Shown one piece after another: positions 1 to 8,901 of a stretch of 64,000 bases of DNA (positions within the stretch are counted from its first letter, which is position 1; each line of letters begins with the position of its first letter). The translations under genes were made by a program, and so were the position numbers. The notes beneath the pieces are model-generated. The model did no database searches. It saw nothing but the letters and a program-made list of their open reading frames with translations, and had not been told where the DNA came from. The stretch covers positions 19,258 through 83,257 of the forward strand of contig NZ_KI518071.1 of assembly GCF_000479045.1 (NCBI RefSeq), given 5' to 3'. This DNA is from Cetobacterium somerae ATCC BAA-474 (GTDB lineage Bacteria > Fusobacteriota > Fusobacteriia > Fusobacteriales > Fusobacteriaceae).

Positions 1-629
1 ACTCCTGAATCAACATAATAAATAGTATCAACTTTTTTAATAATGTCAATTTTTAACTCTTTTAAAAGAGTTTCAAACTCTTTTTCAGAGTATTTTAAAG
101 TATTTACTCTAATACTCATGTATGGAACTTTTTTTAATGATATTAAAACTTGTTCAGTAGAATCTCCATACTCTTTTTTTATTTTCTCATAAAACCATCT
201 AGGATAAGAGTATAAAATATCAAGTTTATCCTCGTCTTTTAATTTTTTTATTTCATCTTCTTTATCTCTTAAATAACTTCTGATAACTCCATTAACAAAC
301 TTACTAACGGGTATTCCGAATTTATTTTTAGTTAATTCAGTTGCTTCCCATGCAATACCTTTGTCGTCGCTATTCATAAAAGTAGCTTGATAGATAGAGA
401 TTTTTAATAAATTTTTAATCCAATTTTTTTTAATAGCTTTAGTTCTTTTTTCTAATTGGTAATTTAAATAAATATCATTTCTAATGACTCCATAGAAAAC
501 TTCAGTTATAAAACCACGCTCTCCTTTACTTAAATTATTTTTTGAAAAGTATTCATTTAAAAGAATATTTGAATATTTTCCTTTTTCAAATTCACTTAAT
601 AAACCAATAATTCTTTGTTTTATATTCAA
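1..629 (-). CDS. rsmB: 16S rRNA m5C967 methyltransferase RsmB, N-terminal part (cut by window edge)
   Basis: Reading the minus strand from a TTG at 629 gives an open frame of about 209 codons running off the left edge. The first ~130 residues look like the helical NusB-like RNA-binding domain of RsmB (RIIGLLSEFEKGKYSN, then LSKGERGFITEVFYGV). They are followed by the start of the methyltransferase part (YSYPRWFYEKIKKEYG, then YMSIRVNTLK). The catalytic cysteines lie outside the window. RsmB methylates C967 of 16S rRNA. The TTG start is supported by AGGAG a few bases upstream. The gene follows the AIR-synthase-like gene by 15 bases and is probably cotranscribed with it. Confidence 0.88.
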   Translation of the reverse strand, partial: MNIKQRIIGLLSEFEKGKYSNILLNEYFSKNNLSKGERGFITEVFYGVIRNDIYLNYQLEKRTKAIKKNWIKNLLKISIYQATFMNSDDKGIAWEATELTKNKFGIPVSKFVNGVIRSYLRDKEDEIKKLKDEDKLDILYSYPRWFYEKIKKEYGDSTEQVLISLKKVPYMSIRVNTLKYSEKEFETLLKELKIDIIKKVDTIYYVDSG

Positions 630-644
630 TATAACATCTCCTAA

Positions 645-1628
645 CTATATAACTTTATATAACTCATCACTTTGAGGAGGCATAATTTCCAACCTCTTAC
701 CATTTTTAACAAGAACTTTTTCTTTAGAAGTGGTAAACTCTCCAATATCGAAAGCGGGAATGTTGTTTTCTTTCAATTTTTCAATTAAAGGAACAGCATT
801 ATTTTTTCCAACTACCATAAGCATAGTTCCACTTGATATAAGCTTTAAAGGGTTAATTTTAAAATAATTACAAATCTCTTTTGTGCATTTAGGTATAAAT
901 ATTTTCTCATATGAAATTTCAACGCCTAAATTATAAAAGCAGCTAGACTCCCAAAGCGCACCTAAAAGGCCACCTTCAGTCACATCATGCATTCCTTTTG
1001 AGAATTTATTGGCAATAATACCATCTTTTACAACACTAGTTAAATCTAAAAGTGCTTTTGCATCATTAACAAGCTCTTTAGAAAAAGTATCGAGAAGTTC
1101 ACTTTCTTTTTCAAAGGCAATAATGCCAGTTCCTTCAATTCCAACTCCTTTTGTTATAATTAATCTATCACCAGCAGTAATGTGCTCTCTTTTTTTAAAA
1201 TTATCTTTTGTCCCAATACCAATTGAGGTAGCAGATATTATCGTTTTATTAACCGCAGCGGTAATTTCAGTATGTCCACCAATTATAGAAACACCAAGCT
1301 TATCAGCTTCTTGCTGAGCTTCTCTCATAATTTCAGCAATTTCCTCCTTTTTTGTTTCTGGAGGAGCTAAAATTGTAAGCATAATTCCAATAGGAGGGAT
1401 TCCCTCTGTAGCAATATCATTACAGTTAATATTAATAGCCAACTTACCTAGACCACTATTACTACCTGTAATTGGATCAGTTGATAAATAAACAATATTA
1501 TCTCCAACCTCAATAGCAGCACAGTCACTACCAATTTCTCCAAAAGAAAGTATTTTATCATTGTTATTTTTAATATTATTAAAAATTAAATCTTTTAAAT
1601 CTGAAATAGTAAGTTTACCAATCTTCAT
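645..1628 (-). CDS. AIR synthase-related protein (HypE/ThiL/PurM superfamily)
   Basis: The 327-residue protein has the PurM/HypE/ThiL ATP-binding fold. An early GSDCAAIEV segment (about residues 33-41) is followed by TDPITG and the KLAININCNDIAT segment that carries the dimer and metal-binding region, then IIGGHTEIT near residue 118. A C-terminal AIRS_C-like half contains HDVTEGGLLGAL. Such proteins phosphorylate or dehydrate small substrates with ATP. It lacks features that would assign it to HypE (no C-terminal PRIC cysteine), ThiL or SelD (no Cys/Sec motif near the start). The substrate is therefore unknown. Start ATG at 1628 has GAGGAG upstream. It precedes rsmB in an apparent two-gene operon. 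Confidence 0.85.
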   Translation of the reverse strand: MKIGKLTISDLKDLIFNNIKNNNDKILSFGEIGSDCAAIEVGDNIVYLSTDPITGSNSGLGKLAININCNDIATEGIPPIGIMLTILAPPETKKEEIAEIMREAQQEADKLGVSIIGGHTEITAAVNKTIISATSIGIGTKDNFKKREHITAGDRLIITKGVGIEGTGIIAFEKESELLDTFSKELVNDAKALLDLTSVVKDGIIANKFSKGMHDVTEGGLLGALWESSCFYNLGVEISYEKIFIPKCTKEICNYFKINPLKLISSGTMLMVVGKNNAVPLIEKLKENNIPAFDIGEFTTSKEKVLVKNGKRLEIMPPQSDELYKVI

Positions 1629-1680
1629 ATTTACTCCTCATATGTAGTAGAATTTTATAATATATTATACTATATTTTAT

Positions 1681-1717
1681 AAAAATAAAAAACCCTTACT
1701 TAGTATTTAAGTAAGGG
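1681..1717 (-). terminator. Rho-independent terminator of fhs
   Basis: A 10-bp inverted repeat (1693-1702 with 1708-1717, 5-base loop) lies ten bases beyond the fhs stop. On the minus strand it is followed by a U-rich tract (complement of 1681-1692). Confidence 0.85.
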
Positions 1718-1727
1718 AAAATATTTT

Positions 1728-3392
1728 TTAAAATAATCCAGTTATAACACCATGTTCGTCAATATCAATAAGTTCAGCAGCAGGAACTTTTGGTAAACCT
1801 GGCATATCAATAATTCCACCAGCCATAGCAATGATAAAACCAGCACCAGCAGCTAATTTGATAGTATCAATTTCAACTGTAAAGTTATTAGGTCTTCCAA
1901 GAAGATTAGCTTTATCAGAGATTGATTTTTGAGTTTTTGACATACAAATTGGAAGTGATCCATATCCAAGTTCTTCTAGTTGTTTTATTGTTTTATTAGC
2001 AGCACCAGAGAACGTAACTCCATTTGCTCCATAAATCTCTGTACATATTTTTGAAATTTTATCTTTTATAGGTAAATCTAGATTATATAGAGGTTTATAT
2101 TTAGTATTATTTTCTTCTAATTTCTCAAGAACTAGCTTGGCAAGTTCTTCACCACCTTCACCACCTTTAGCCCAAACTTCACATAAAGCCACTGGAGCGT
2201 CTAAACTTTCACAGTGAGACTTAATTAAGCTAATTTCAGCATCAGTATCAGTAACAAATTTATTAATTGCTACAACAACTGGTAAATTAAATTTTTTCAT
2301 ATTTTCAATATGCTTGTCTAAGTTAGCTAAACCTAATTTTAAAGCATCTAAATTTTCTTCATTAAGAATTTTAGCACCACCGTGATGTTTTAATGCTCTA
2401 ACAGTAGCAACAATAACAACACAATTAGGATTTAAACCTCCTTTTCTACATTTAATATCTAAAAACTTTTCAGCACCTAAGTCAGCAGCAAATCCAGCTT
2501 CTGTAACAGCAACGTCTGAAAGCTTAAGAGCTAATTTTGTAGCAAGTAGTGAATTACATCCATGAGCGATATTAGCAAATGGGCCACCATGGATTATAAC
2601 AGGAGTATTTTCTAAAGTTTGTACTAAATTTGGCTTTATAGCTTCTTTTAAAAGAGCTGTAACAGCACCAGAAATTTTTAAATCATTTATTGTAAGAGGT
2701 TTATCATTATAATCGTAACCAAAAACAATTTTACCAATATTTTCTTTTAGTTCTTTTAAAGAGTTTGAAAGACAAAGTGTTGCCATAATTTCAGAAGCAA
2801 CAGTTATTTGAAAAGAATCTTGTCTTGGATACCCATTGGCTTTACCTCCAAGTCCAATAACAATATTTCTAAGATTTCTATCATTCATATCAACTACTCT
2901 TTTCCAAGTAATCTTAGTATTATCAATACCTAAAGAATTACCTTGAGTAATATGATTATCAATACAAGCAGAAACAAGATTATGAGCGACTCCAATTGCG
3001 TGGAAATCGCCAGTAAAATGTAAATTGATATCTTCCATTGGTATAACTTGTGAATAACCTCCACCAGTAGCTCCACCCTTCATTCCAAAGACAGGCCCTA
3101 AAGACGGTTCTCTAAGAGCTGCAACTGAAGAAATACCTATTTTATTTAAAGCTTGTGTTAAACCAACAGTAACAGTAGATTTTCCTTCTCCTGCAGGTGT
3201 TGGTGTAATAGCCGTAACAAGAACTAATTTCCCATCTTCTTTGTTAGCAAGTTCATCTAATAAAGAAAGATTAAGTTTAGCTTTGTATTTTCCGTAAGTA
3301 TCATAATAATCCTCAGTAATATTTAGCCTAGAAGCTATTTCAGAAATTTTTAATAGTTTTGCTTCTTGTGCAATTTGTATATCTGTTTTCAT
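1728..3392 (-). CDS. fhs: Formate--tetrahydrofolate ligase
   Basis: At 554 residues the protein has the standard length of the family. It carries the P-loop TPAGEGKST at residues 65-73 and long conserved stretches such as [20 protein letters not shown] and [13 protein letters not shown]. The enzyme makes 10-formyl-THF from formate, THF and ATP in the cytoplasm, feeding purine and one-carbon metabolism. It can also run in reverse to yield ATP in fermenters. Start ATG at 3392 is preceded by AAGGAGG. The gene stands alone with its own terminator and is divergent from the sigma factor gene. Confidence 0.98.
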   Translation of the reverse strand: MKTDIQIAQEAKLLKISEIASRLNITEDYYDTYGKYKAKLNLSLLDELANKEDGKLVLVTAITPTPAGEGKSTVTVGLTQALNKIGISSVAALREPSLGPVFGMKGGATGGGYSQVIPMEDINLHFTGDFHAIGVAHNLVSACIDNHITQGNSLGIDNTKITWKRVVDMNDRNLRNIVIGLGGKANGYPRQDSFQITVASEIMATLCLSNSLKELKENIGKIVFGYDYNDKPLTINDLKISGAVTALLKEAIKPNLVQTLENTPVIIHGGPFANIAHGCNSLLATKLALKLSDVAVTEAGFAADLGAEKFLDIKCRKGGLNPNCVVIVATVRALKHHGGAKILNEENLDALKLGLANLDKHIENMKKFNLPVVVAINKFVTDTDAEISLIKSHCESLDAPVALCEVWAKGGEGGEELAKLVLEKLEENNTKYKPLYNLDLPIKDKISKICTEIYGANGVTFSGAANKTIKQLEELGYGSLPICMSKTQKSISDKANLLGRPNNFTVEIDTIKLAAGAGFIIAMAGGIIDMPGLPKVPAAELIDIDEHGVITGLF

Positions 3393-3505
3393 AGACCCCT
3401 CCTTGAAAAATAAAGTGTTCTAAGATAAATTAGAAAAATATCTCATTGATATAATTGTACCTCAAAATAATGAAAAAATAAAGGTTAATAAATTAAAATA
3501 AAAAA

Positions 3506-3534
3506 TTGATTTTTTGTAATATTAGAGGTATATA
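3506..3534 (+). promoter_or_regulatory. Probable sigma-70-type promoter for the sigma factor gene
   Basis: TTGATT at 3506-3511 and TATATA at 3529-3534 are separated by 17 bases. They lie about 78 bases upstream of the sigma factor start. Confidence 0.5.
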
Positions 3535-3611
3535 AAGTATGAAAGAGAAGTTTGTTATTATTACCTATTTAGTAGAAAATTATTGTTTAATTTTTAGGAC
3601 AAGGGGGTACT

Positions 3612-4205
3612 ATGATTAACAAAGAGGATATTTTATTAGCTAAGCAAGGAGATATAGACTCCATAGAAAAAATAGTAACAGAGTATAGAAATCTTATATA
3701 CATAAGAAATAAAACATTATTTTTGAAAGGTGCAGAAAGAGAGGATTTAGTCCAAGAGGGAATGATAGGACTAATGAAAGCTATAAAATCTTTTGATGAA
3801 AATAGAAGTGCTTGTTTTAGTACTTTTGCATCTCTTTGTATAAAGAGACAAATTATAACAGCAGTAAAAAATTATAATTCTGAAAAAAATAAAAATTTAA
3901 ATAGTGCAATGCAAGGAGAGGGTTATTCAGAATTAGAGGATTTAATAAGATACAATAGTCCCTCATTAAGATATTATACTCCAGAACAAATTGTTATTGG
4001 AAAAGAGTTAATGAAACTTTTAAAAAAATTTTTAAAAGATAATCTAAGTGGTTTAGAAAAAGATGTGTTTACATTTATGGTAAAGGGATATGGATATTTA
4101 GAGATAGCTCAGAAGTTAGAGAAGGAGCCAAAGGCAATAGATAACTCGATTCAAAGAATCAAAAAAAAAGTTGTTATTTTTTTGAAAAAGTATAATAAAA
4201 GTTGA
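3612..4205 (+). CDS. RNA polymerase sigma factor, SigH-like (sigma-70 family)
   Basis: The 197-residue protein has region 2 (EDLVQEGMIGLMKAIKSFD, then FSTFASLCIKRQI, the core-binding and -10 recognition helices). It ends with a region 4 helix-turn-helix (YLEIAQKLEKEPKAIDNSIQRIKKK). Length and the opening MINKEDILLAKQGD resemble Bacillus SigH rather than ECF factors. Fusobacteria do not sporulate, so a stress, competence-like or metabolic role is more likely; this is inference. The start has AAGGGGG upstream. The gene is followed by yjjI, but that gene has its own consensus promoter. Confidence 0.9.
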   Translation: MINKEDILLAKQGDIDSIEKIVTEYRNLIYIRNKTLFLKGAEREDLVQEGMIGLMKAIKSFDENRSACFSTFASLCIKRQIITAVKNYNSEKNKNLNSAMQGEGYSELEDLIRYNSPSLRYYTPEQIVIGKELMKLLKKFLKDNLSGLEKDVFTFMVKGYGYLEIAQKLEKEPKAIDNSIQRIKKKVVIFLKKYNKS

Positions 4206-4231
4206 CAGAAGTGGTAGAAATTGAATATAAT
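4202..4231 (+). promoter_or_regulatory. Consensus promoter of yjjI-yjjW, overlapping the sigma factor stop codon
   Basis: A perfect TTGACA (4202-4207) and TATAAT (4226-4231) are separated by 18 bases. The TGA stop of the sigma factor gene lies inside the -35 box. Transcription would begin near 4238, which rules out the upstream TTG at 4221 as the yjjI start. Confidence 0.8.
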
Positions 4232-4268
4232 ATGTGAAATTTATATTTTAATTAAAAGGGAGAAAGTA

Positions 4269-5756
4269 ATGATATTAGAAACAATAAAGAGTCAGAAAAT
4301 AACTTTTGAACAAAAAGTTGTGACCCTAGCAAGACTAGCAGAAGGGAGTATAGAGGTTTTAAATAAAAGTGAAGCCTTAAAAAAATATATAGAAGATGGA
4401 ATTATATGTGATTTATTTGAGGGAAATGCTCCTTATAGACCAAGATATATTGTTCCAGATTATGATATATTTATGGAACAAGGAAGTAAGTTTTTAAACT
4501 TAGATAAACCAACAAATATATGGGAAGCTGTACATGGTTTATTAATTCTTTATAAACATGTTCCATCTATAACAACAATGCCTGTTTATTTAGGGAATAT
4601 TGATTATTTATTAGAACCTTTTATTAAAGATGAAGCAGAAGCATATTTAGCAATTAAATTATTTCTAAAACATATAGATTCAACAATAACAGACTCATTC
4701 TGTCATGCTAATATTGGACCGAAAGAAACAAAGGCTGGAATATTAATACTAAGAGCTATGAGAGAGCTAGAGTTACCAACACCAAATTTAACAATAAAAT
4801 ATACTGAAGAAACAACAGATAAAATTGCAGTAGAAGCGATTAAAACAGCATTAGTAACAGCTAAACCAAGTTTTGCTAATGATAAAATCTTTAGAGCAGA
4901 TTTTAAAGGAGAATACGGAATCGTTAGTTGCTACAATGGATTAAAAGTAGGTGGTGGAGCGAATACTCTAGTTAGAGTAAGATTAGGAGCTCTATCAAAG
5001 CTAGCTAATTCAAAAGAGGACTTTTTTGCAAGAGTTTTACCTGAAGTGTCAAAAGAAATGTTAGAATATATAGATGAAAGATCTAAATTTATTATCGAAG
5101 AAAGTGGATTTTATGAAAGTAGTTTCTTAATAAAAGAGGGACTTTTAGAAAAGGAAAAATTTACAGGATTATTTGGTTTTGTTGGATTAGCTGAATGTGT
5201 AAATAATCTTTTAGGTGCAACAGAAAAACAAGATAGATTTGGATATTCAGAAAAAGCAAATAAATTAGGACTTGAAATAGTAGAAGCTATGTCAAAACTA
5301 ATAGCAGCTCATAAGACAAAGTATGCTGGAGAGTTCTTTGGAAATACTCATTTATTACACTCACAAGTTGGAATAGATACTGATAGAAATGAAAGCCCAG
5401 GATGTAGAATTCCAGTTGGAGAGGAACCAGAGATATTTGATCATATAGTTCAATCAGCTCCATTCCATCAATATTGTCCAAGTGGAATTGGTGATATATT
5501 CGTGTTTGATGAGACATATAAATCAAATCCAGAGGCTATCTTAGATATAATAAAAGGAGCTTTTGAAACTGAAATGAGATTTTTTTCATTATATAGTGAT
5601 ACTTGTGATGTAGTTAGAGTAACAGGATATCTTGTAAAAAAATCAGAGATTGAAAAGTTAGATAAAGGTGAGCAAGTATTAAGAGATACAACTATTTTAG
5701 GAAAAGGTGCTAGAGATAATGCTAAAGCTTTAGGAAGAAAATTGAGAAGTGAGTAA
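4269..5756 (+). CDS. yjjI: YjjI family glycyl-radical enzyme
   Basis: The 495-residue protein is of the YjjI family, a glycyl-radical enzyme of unknown substrate related to pyruvate formate-lyase and anaerobic nucleotide reductase. The C-terminal radical-bearing loop is VVRVTGYLV, with Gly near residue 453. A conserved FCHANIGPKE segment supplies a cysteine that could carry the thiyl radical. Oxygen-sensitive, cytoplasmic action is expected. ATG at 4269 was chosen over an in-frame TTG at 4221 because AAGGGAGA sits 5-10 bases before it and the TTG lies inside the promoter -10 box. Its activase follows directly. Confidence 0.92.
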   Translation: MILETIKSQKITFEQKVVTLARLAEGSIEVLNKSEALKKYIEDGIICDLFEGNAPYRPRYIVPDYDIFMEQGSKFLNLDKPTNIWEAVHGLLILYKHVPSITTMPVYLGNIDYLLEPFIKDEAEAYLAIKLFLKHIDSTITDSFCHANIGPKETKAGILILRAMRELELPTPNLTIKYTEETTDKIAVEAIKTALVTAKPSFANDKIFRADFKGEYGIVSCYNGLKVGGGANTLVRVRLGALSKLANSKEDFFARVLPEVSKEMLEYIDERSKFIIEESGFYESSFLIKEGLLEKEKFTGLFGFVGLAECVNNLLGATEKQDRFGYSEKANKLGLEIVEAMSKLIAAHKTKYAGEFFGNTHLLHSQVGIDTDRNESPGCRIPVGEEPEIFDHIVQSAPFHQYCPSGIGDIFVFDETYKSNPEAILDIIKGAFETEMRFFSLYSDTCDVVRVTGYLVKKSEIEKLDKGEQVLRDTTILGKGARDNAKALGRKLRSE

Positions 5757-5757
5757 T

Positions 5758-6606
5758 ATGGAATTGAAGGCAAAAATAAATAAAATTATAAAATTTTCTA
5801 ATGTTGATGGTCCTGGAAATAGAATGGCTATATTTTTTCAAGGATGTAATTTTAATTGTGAGTATTGCCACAATCCAGAGACAATAAATATTTGTAAAGA
5901 GTGTTATAAGTGTGTTGAAACTTGTCCAACAAAAGCTTTAGAAGTGTCTAATTCTAAAATAATTTGGAAGAAAAATTTATGTTGTGAGTGTGACCAATGT
6001 ACAAAGATTTGTGGATTTGATTCTTCTCCTAAAGTAAATGATTATACAGTTGAAGACTTATTGGTTGAAATTAGTAAAGTAAAAGCTTTTATAAAAGGAA
6101 TAACAGTAAGTGGAGGAGAAAGTACGTTACAGTATAAATTTGTAGCTAAACTTTTTTCTGAAGTAAAAAAGAAATGGCCTAATTTAACTTGTTTTGTGGA
6201 TACAAATGGAAGTTTAAATTTAGATGATATTGAATATAAAGAGTTAGTAGAAAATACAGATTTTTTTATGTTAGATGTAAAAGCTTGGGATAATAGCGAG
6301 CATTTACTTTTAACAGAAAAAGAGGTTAATCCAGTTATAAAAAATTTATATTTTTTAAGAGATATAGGAAAGCTATTTGAAGTAAGAAGTGTTATAGTTG
6401 CAAATAGGTTAAATAATAGATTAACTGTTGAAAATGTAGCTAAAGCTATATTCAATAAAGATATTAGATATAAGATAATAAAATATAGACATTTTGGAGT
6501 AAGGGAAGAGATGAAGAGTAATTTATTCTCTCCAACTAGTATTGAATTAGAAGAATTGGAAAAATTAGCTCAAAAAAATGGAGCAAAAAACACCCTAATT
6601 ATTTAG
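5758..6606 (+). CDS. yjjW: YjjW family glycyl-radical enzyme activase (radical SAM)
   Basis: A radical SAM cluster motif (FQGCNFNCEYCHNPE, CxxxCxxC) appears near residue 30. It is followed by two inserted ferredoxin-type cysteine groups (CKECYKCVETCP and CCECDQCTKIC), the layout of glycyl-radical activases with extra 4Fe-4S clusters. It would abstract hydrogen from the YjjI glycine using S-adenosylmethionine. ATG at 5758 starts just after the yjjI stop. An in-frame GTG at 5749, overlapping yjjI by 8 bases, is an alternative; neither has a strong ribosome site. The stop codon lies inside the terminator stem. Confidence 0.92.
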   Translation: MELKAKINKIIKFSNVDGPGNRMAIFFQGCNFNCEYCHNPETINICKECYKCVETCPTKALEVSNSKIIWKKNLCCECDQCTKICGFDSSPKVNDYTVEDLLVEISKVKAFIKGITVSGGESTLQYKFVAKLFSEVKKKWPNLTCFVDTNGSLNLDDIEYKELVENTDFFMLDVKAWDNSEHLLLTEKEVNPVIKNLYFLRDIGKLFEVRSVIVANRLNNRLTVENVAKAIFNKDIRYKIIKYRHFGVREEMKSNLFSPTSIELEELEKLAQKNGAKNTLII

Positions 6607-6618
6607 GGTGTTTTTTTA
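6585..6618. terminator. Bidirectional terminator between yjjW and the patatin gene
   Basis: A 9-bp stem (6590-6598 with 6603-6611) with a 4-base loop is flanked by an A run on the left and a T run on the right, so it can serve both convergent genes. Confidence 0.88.
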
Positions 6619-8901
6619 ATCAAACTTATATCCGAAGCTAAATTGGAAAAGAAAATCATGAGATTCTTGAGCTTTAGAAATATTAAATTTAACAGGACCA
6701 ATTAGACTTAAATAACTAAGAGTTATTCCAGCTCCCTGAGAATAATCCTTCCAAAGAAGTGAGTTTTTATCATCATTAAAAACTTCGTTAGCAAATTTAT
6801 ATGTTGCAAAATCCCAATTAGCTCCAATGTATAAATTCTCGATAAGTTTTTGTTGAATTCCAAGACTTACTCCAAAAAGAGAGGATAAATATTTTTCTTG
6901 GAAATAATAGCCACTAAAAGCAAAAGTATTATGAGATAAGTCATCAGACAAACCACCAAGTTTTATATATTTATCAGGAAGAATATCATCTCCAGCAATG
7001 TTTCCACCAAAAAATTTGGCAGTTAAGCTTGTTGTTTCAGTTATAGGTAGATAATTTGAAGATAGATAATTAGTAGATAAAAAATTTAAATTATCTTTTC
7101 CTAGATTACCTCCCCATCTTTGAGAAACTTCACCTTTAAAACCTTTAGTTGGAAAAGCTATAGAATTTGTTTTATCCCAGTTAATATTAAAGAAAATATC
7201 CCCATAACTTTTGGAGTATTGTATTGATGAATCAAAAATATTTTTTATTTCAGGATCTAAACTAGCATAGTTTAAAGAAGCACCGTATGAGAATAAAAAT
7301 AAATTAGAATATTGTGTAACGAAAGCTCCTTCTAATTTTGTAACTTGACTTTTATAACTACCAATTTTATTTTTATTGTGATATATAAAAAATGGATTTT
7401 CTTCATAACTAATACTACTTAAAATACCAACCTTATTAGAAACACCATAATACGAAAAGTTTTTTAAATCTAGACCAAGATAATCACCAAAAGTAGCTTC
7501 GATAGTTGATAAGCTACCTATTTTACCAAAAGAACTAATATCAGTTCCAATGGAGAAAGTAGTTCCATAATCAGTTTGATAATCTACACCAAGACCAACT
7601 ATATTAGTAGGATTTTCTTCCACTTGAAGCTTTAAAGTGTTATTTTTAAAAGAATAATAAATCTTATTAACAAAATTTAAACTATATGTTTTTAACATTA
7701 ATTTTTCAAGAGTATCTGGATTTATATTAGTTCCTATAGAATCTTTGAAGAGTGATTCTATAATTTCTTTATGATTATTATTTTTTGTTTCAGTTATCAC
7801 ATCAATATTTTCTAAAACAAAGTTATTTTTATATTGAAGAGAGCTCTTTCTTTTGTTGGGTTTAGGTCCAAAAGCTAATATCTTTTGAAGTTGTTTTTTT
7901 GCAGCAGCTTCTCCTAAAGCTTCAATCTCTTTAAAATTACTAAAATCAGTTGTTTTAAAGTTTGAGATATCAGGATCAATAAGTATTGTTGCTAAGTCTC
8001 TTTGTTTTTTGGTAGAACTAGTACTTTGAATAGCAACAATTTGATCGGCAACACTTAAAATATCATAATCTTCTTTTTTTTGAAGAGAAGTTCCTACATC
8101 AACACCAATAACAATATCAGCTCCTAAATTAAATGCATCTTCCACAGGGAAATTTCTAGATAAAAGACCATCAACATAGTAATTATCTCCAATTTTTACA
8201 GGATCAAAAATTGTGGGAATAGATATACTAGCAGTGATAACTTGAGCTAAATCACCACTATTAAAAGCTTTGGCTTTTCCTGTATTTAAATCAGTTGCAA
8301 TAATCTCAAGAGGAATAGGTAATTTTTTAAAATCCCTTGTTTGCTCTACATTCCAAAGAAGATTTTTTAAAGTAAGATATATTTTTTGAGTATTTCTAAT
8401 ACCTTTTGGTAACGCAAAATTTAAAGAGTTATCGTATTTTAAAGAAAGATTATAATTTTTCATCATTGATCTTTGATCAATGGAAATATCAGTAATATTT
8501 GGACTATCATTAAAGGTTTCTTGCCAATTGATATCTAAAACTAACTTTTCAATTTGATTTGGAGTATATCCAGCAGAGTACAGAGCACCAATAAGAGCTC
8601 CCATACTTGTTCCTGTAATATAATCAACCTTAATATTATTTGCTTCTAAAACTTTAAGAACACCTATATGAGCAAATCCTTTTGCACCACCGCCACTTAA
8701 TACAAGTCCAATTTTAGGCTGTTTTTCTTCTTCTTTAAACTTTTCAATTTTTTTATTTTCAAGTTTTTTTATTTTATTTTGAAGAAGTTTTATTTCTTGC
8801 TTTAATTTTTCAATTTCAATATCTTCTGGAGAGTGAGAAATATTACTTGAAAATATATTGACGAAAATTAAAAGAAATAATAAAAAACTTTTTTTGATCA
8901 T
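6616..8901 (-). CDS. fplA: Patatin-like phospholipase with POTRA and outer-membrane barrel (type Vd autotransporter, FplA-like)
   Basis: The protein of 761 residues has a signal peptide (hydrophobic residues 5-18), then a charged coiled-coil stretch (about 25-62). The patatin domain has the oxyanion loop SGGGAKG (70-75), nucleophile GTSMG (Ser99) and catalytic Asp in YVDGLL (Asp244). A POTRA-like segment follows around 355-420, and the last ~330 residues are a beta-barrel rich in alternating aromatic strands, ending in FQFSFGYKFD. This is the architecture and length of Fusobacterium nucleatum FplA, a surface phospholipase A1. ATG at 8901 is preferred to GTG at 8904 because AAGGAGG directly abuts the GTG. 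It overlaps the aroA stop by one base. Confidence 0.9.
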   Translation of the reverse strand: MIKKSFLLFLLIFVNIFSSNISHSPEDIEIEKLKQEIKLLQNKIKKLENKKIEKFKEEEKQPKIGLVLSGGGAKGFAHIGVLKVLEANNIKVDYITGTSMGALIGALYSAGYTPNQIEKLVLDINWQETFNDSPNITDISIDQRSMMKNYNLSLKYDNSLNFALPKGIRNTQKIYLTLKNLLWNVEQTRDFKKLPIPLEIIATDLNTGKAKAFNSGDLAQVITASISIPTIFDPVKIGDNYYVDGLLSRNFPVEDAFNLGADIVIGVDVGTSLQKKEDYDILSVADQIVAIQSTSSTKKQRDLATILIDPDISNFKTTDFSNFKEIEALGEAAAKKQLQKILAFGPKPNKRKSSLQYKNNFVLENIDVITETKNNNHKEIIESLFKDSIGTNINPDTLEKLMLKTYSLNFVNKIYYSFKNNTLKLQVEENPTNIVGLGVDYQTDYGTTFSIGTDISSFGKIGSLSTIEATFGDYLGLDLKNFSYYGVSNKVGILSSISYEENPFFIYHNKNKIGSYKSQVTKLEGAFVTQYSNLFLFSYGASLNYASLDPEIKNIFDSSIQYSKSYGDIFFNINWDKTNSIAFPTKGFKGEVSQRWGGNLGKDNLNFLSTNYLSSNYLPITETTSLTAKFFGGNIAGDDILPDKYIKLGGLSDDLSHNTFAFSGYYFQEKYLSSLFGVSLGIQQKLIENLYIGANWDFATYKFANEVFNDDKNSLLWKDYSQGAGITLSYLSLIGPVKFNISKAQESHDFLFQFSFGYKFD

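Noticed and set aside
1009..1317. Open frames antisense to the AIR-synthase gene and to many other genes
   Set aside because: They are shadows of strongly conserved proteins on the other strand, with no ribosome sites or recognisable domains.
4221..4268. Longer YjjI start at a TTG
   Set aside because: The TTG overlaps the -10 region of the promoter, upstream of the expected transcription start.
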